Below are positions 62,419 through 64,000 of a stretch of 64,000 nt of DNA, piece by piece (position 1 is the stretch's first letter; every line of letters begins with the position of its first letter). A model generated the notes under the pieces. The model was not told where the DNA came from, ran no database searches, and saw nothing but the letters and a program-made list of their open reading frames with translations. The DNA is from Peribacillus loiseleuriae. GTDB taxonomy: Bacteria; Bacillota; Bacilli; Bacillales; DSM-1321. Location of the stretch: the NCBI RefSeq assembly GCF_001183985.1, contig NZ_LFZW01000001.1, positions 1,878,334 to 1,942,333 on the forward strand, read 5' to 3'. The position numbers were made by a program, and so were the translations under genes.

Positions 62419-62500
62419 TTTCTCCCTAAGAAAACTATAAAAACAAAAATATTTTTTTGGGTTTTTTAAACCAATTAATAGATAAGGATTTGAAATAGCA

Positions 62501-63829
62501 ATGGAAAAAGAACAAATAATAAACCGTATAGATACAGAATCAGTAGGAAAATCTTTCCTGAGGTATTTAATCCCCTCAATCGTCGGAATGTTGCTGATGG
62601 CTGTCAATATTGTTATTGACGGAATTATGGTCGGCAACAAGTTAGGTCCAGTGGCTCTGGCAGGTGTGGGTATTGCTGGACCAGTCTATACCATTTTTGT
62701 CGCCATGTCATTGTGGATTGGTATCGGTGCGGCAACTCGTTATTCCGCTATGATGGGCGCTAAACGACCAGATCAAGCACGTATCATTTTTTCACATGCC
62801 ATAAGCTCTATATTTATCTTGACGATGATCATCGGACTTACTGCCTTTGTATTTAGAACAGAACTCGCGTATTTACTTGGCGCGAATGCTGATACGATTG
62901 AATATACATCGGATTATCTGAACGTCATGTTATTGTTTGGGTTTGTCTTCACTGTAGAAAATGCTTTTAGTATTTTAGTGAGAAATGATGGCGGTCCAAA
63001 TGTAGCAATGATTGCGCTTATTACCACGTCAGTTGTCAATATCATTTTGAACTATGTGTTTTTATTCGTGCTTGATTTTGGCGTGGAAGGTGCAGCTGCT
63101 GCGACAGTCTTAGGGGCATTTAGTGGACTTATCATACTTTGTACGCATTTTTTCAGAAAAAAAAGCAACTTACGTTTCGTGCGTTTCAAATTTGATAAGA
63201 AGCTTGCTCTGCTTATATTAGTCATTGGTTTCCCAAGTTTTCTTGCAGAAGTCGGGATTTCAGTTTTTACGATTTCGCATAACCTCGCGTTTAAAAGTCT
63301 CGTCGGAACTGTCGGTGTATCAGCATTTACGATTTTGAATTATGTTCATAGTGTAATGTTACTATTGTTTTTAGGAATGGGATCCGCCATCCAACCACTG
63401 ATTAGTTATTATAGTGGAGCCAAAGATGAAAAGAAGATCAAACAAACAATAAGGCTTGCGATCGGGACAGCTTTGGTAGCTGGTATCTTATTTGTGTTAA
63501 TCGGTCAATTTGCAGCAACACAGATTGTCAGCTTGTTCGGTGATTTCTCTGAAGAAGTGGTGACACTGGCTGTATCTGGCATTAAACTATTCTTCATCGC
63601 ATATCTCTTTATGGGAACAAATTTTGTCATGATGACGTATTATCAATCTATCGGACACATCCGAATGGCAACATGGATTACTGCAGCACGCGAAATTATC
63701 GTTTTGCTAATCTTGCTTATGATCATGCCTCGATTATTTGGATTAACAGGCGTCTGGCTCGCAATCCCAACATCCGAATTCATCGTACTTCTGACAATTT
63801 ATTATTATCATAGAAAATGGAATCTCTAA
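62501..63829 (+). CDS. MATE-family efflux transporter (442 residues)
   Basis: Twelve membrane helices in two six-helix bundles. Typical MATE segments: SIVGMLLMAVNIVIDGIMVG, GPVALAGVGIAGPVYTIF, ATRYSAMMGAKRPDQA, FLGMGSAIQPLISYYSGAKD. Exports cationic drugs or metabolites using Na or H gradient. RBS is weak (GATAAGGATTTGAAATAGCA). Probable target of the preceding TetR protein. Confidence 0.93.
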   Translation: MEKEQIINRIDTESVGKSFLRYLIPSIVGMLLMAVNIVIDGIMVGNKLGPVALAGVGIAGPVYTIFVAMSLWIGIGAATRYSAMMGAKRPDQARIIFSHAISSIFILTMIIGLTAFVFRTELAYLLGANADTIEYTSDYLNVMLLFGFVFTVENAFSILVRNDGGPNVAMIALITTSVVNIILNYVFLFVLDFGVEGAAAATVLGAFSGLIILCTHFFRKKSNLRFVRFKFDKKLALLILVIGFPSFLAEVGISVFTISHNLAFKSLVGTVGVSAFTILNYVHSVMLLLFLGMGSAIQPLISYYSGAKDEKKIKQTIRLAIGTALVAGILFVLIGQFAATQIVSLFGDFSEEVVTLAVSGIKLFFIAYLFMGTNFVMMTYYQSIGHIRMATWITAAREIIVLLILLMIMPRLFGLTGVWLAIPTSEFIVLLTIYYYHRKWNL

Positions 63830-63888
63830 GATATGGGTTTGGTGCAGCATTCCTGTAATAACTATCACCAATTGTTAATGCACTAAAG

Positions 63889-64000
63889 GGTGCTTGTGCG
63901 GCCGAGCCTAGGTCGTATCATATAGCGGGTGGGATTCCCGTCGAGAAAGAACTAGCCATTCACTCGTAGCGAGTCTTGGAGGGCTAATGGTAAGGTAACA
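63889..64000 (+). mobile_element. Group II intron 5' region (cut by window end)
   Basis: From about 63889 (GTGCTTGTGCGGCC, near the GUGYG start consensus) the sequence contains GCGGGTGGGATTCCCGTCGA, GAACTAGCCATTCACTCGTA and GAGTCTTGGAGGGCTAATGG, the kind of structured domain I segment that precedes the reverse transcriptase/maturase gene in Bacillus group II introns. GC content rises sharply here. The maturase ORF would lie beyond the edge. The exact 5' boundary is uncertain. Confidence 0.55.

Overview
The window comes from a low-GC, endospore-forming member of the Bacillaceae (Bacillus sensu lato). The evidence is Bacillus-type Shine-Dalgarno sequences, frequent TTG/GTG starts, minor small acid-soluble spore proteins (SspP, SspO, SspN, Tlp), SirA, a Spo0E-like phosphatase, a CotD-like coat protein and an endospore-appendage-like protein. 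Gene order from lexA to yneQ follows the B. subtilis chromosome (lexA/yneA-yneB-ynzC-tkt-sirA-yneF-ccdA-yneI-ccdC-yneK-sbcDC-sspP-sspO-acnA-yneN-sspN-tlp-yneP-yneQ), although sbcDC and several insertions sit inside it. I cannot name the species.

Left part (1 to about 30.3 kb). A Fur-controlled siderophore-binding lipoprotein is cut by the left edge. It is followed by a long, AT-rich, decaying accessory region dominated by SPbeta-like phage material: many tiny ORFs with strong ribosome binding sites, broken thymidylate synthase and dihydrofolate reductase genes, an HNH endonuclease with two in-frame TAG codons, an alpha/beta SASP, two cell-wall amidases (one dead), three tyrosine-recombinase remnants, and one intact pair resembling YopQ and YopR/MrpR of SPbeta. 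Two near-identical cyclic-di-GMP-I riboswitches lie in this region, one before a CheY-like receiver protein and one before a small zinc-ribbon protein. Two related cupin genes, the second one broken, lie near its two ends. An MFS transporter with a divergent Crp/YeiL-type regulator, an IS66 remnant and a Rhs/YD-repeat remnant are interspersed.

Middle part (30.8 to 45.6 kb). This is conserved core: LexA with divergent, SOS-controlled yneA-yneB; transketolase; SirA behind a perfect Spo0A box; CcdA and CcdC for cytochrome c maturation with the receiver YneI between them; the SbcCD nuclease; and spore proteins SspP and SspO. A truncated integrase, a decayed Vsr-like endonuclease and a Spo0E-like gene are inserted between yneF and ccdA.

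Accessory insert (45.9 to 52.4 kb). Between sspO and acnA are a DUF4184 membrane protein, a frameshifted membrane gene, CotD, an Ena-like DUF3992 protein, an MgtC/SapB protein, an alpha-carbonic anhydrase lipoprotein and a conjugation-type pilin remnant.

Right part (52.7 to 64 kb). Aconitase, a TlpA/ResA-like thioredoxin, an FbpB-family small basic protein, SspN, Tlp, a double-AAA SpoVK-like ATPase overlapping yneP, and yneQ are followed by IS3 and IS4 transposase remnants, a TetR regulator with a MATE efflux pump, and what looks like the 5' end of a group II intron at the edge.

Functionally the core links SOS arrest, sporulation control of replication, cytochrome c biogenesis and spore proteins. 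The accessory DNA records at least one dead SPbeta-like prophage and several IS or ICE scars. No tRNA, rRNA or CRISPR array was seen.
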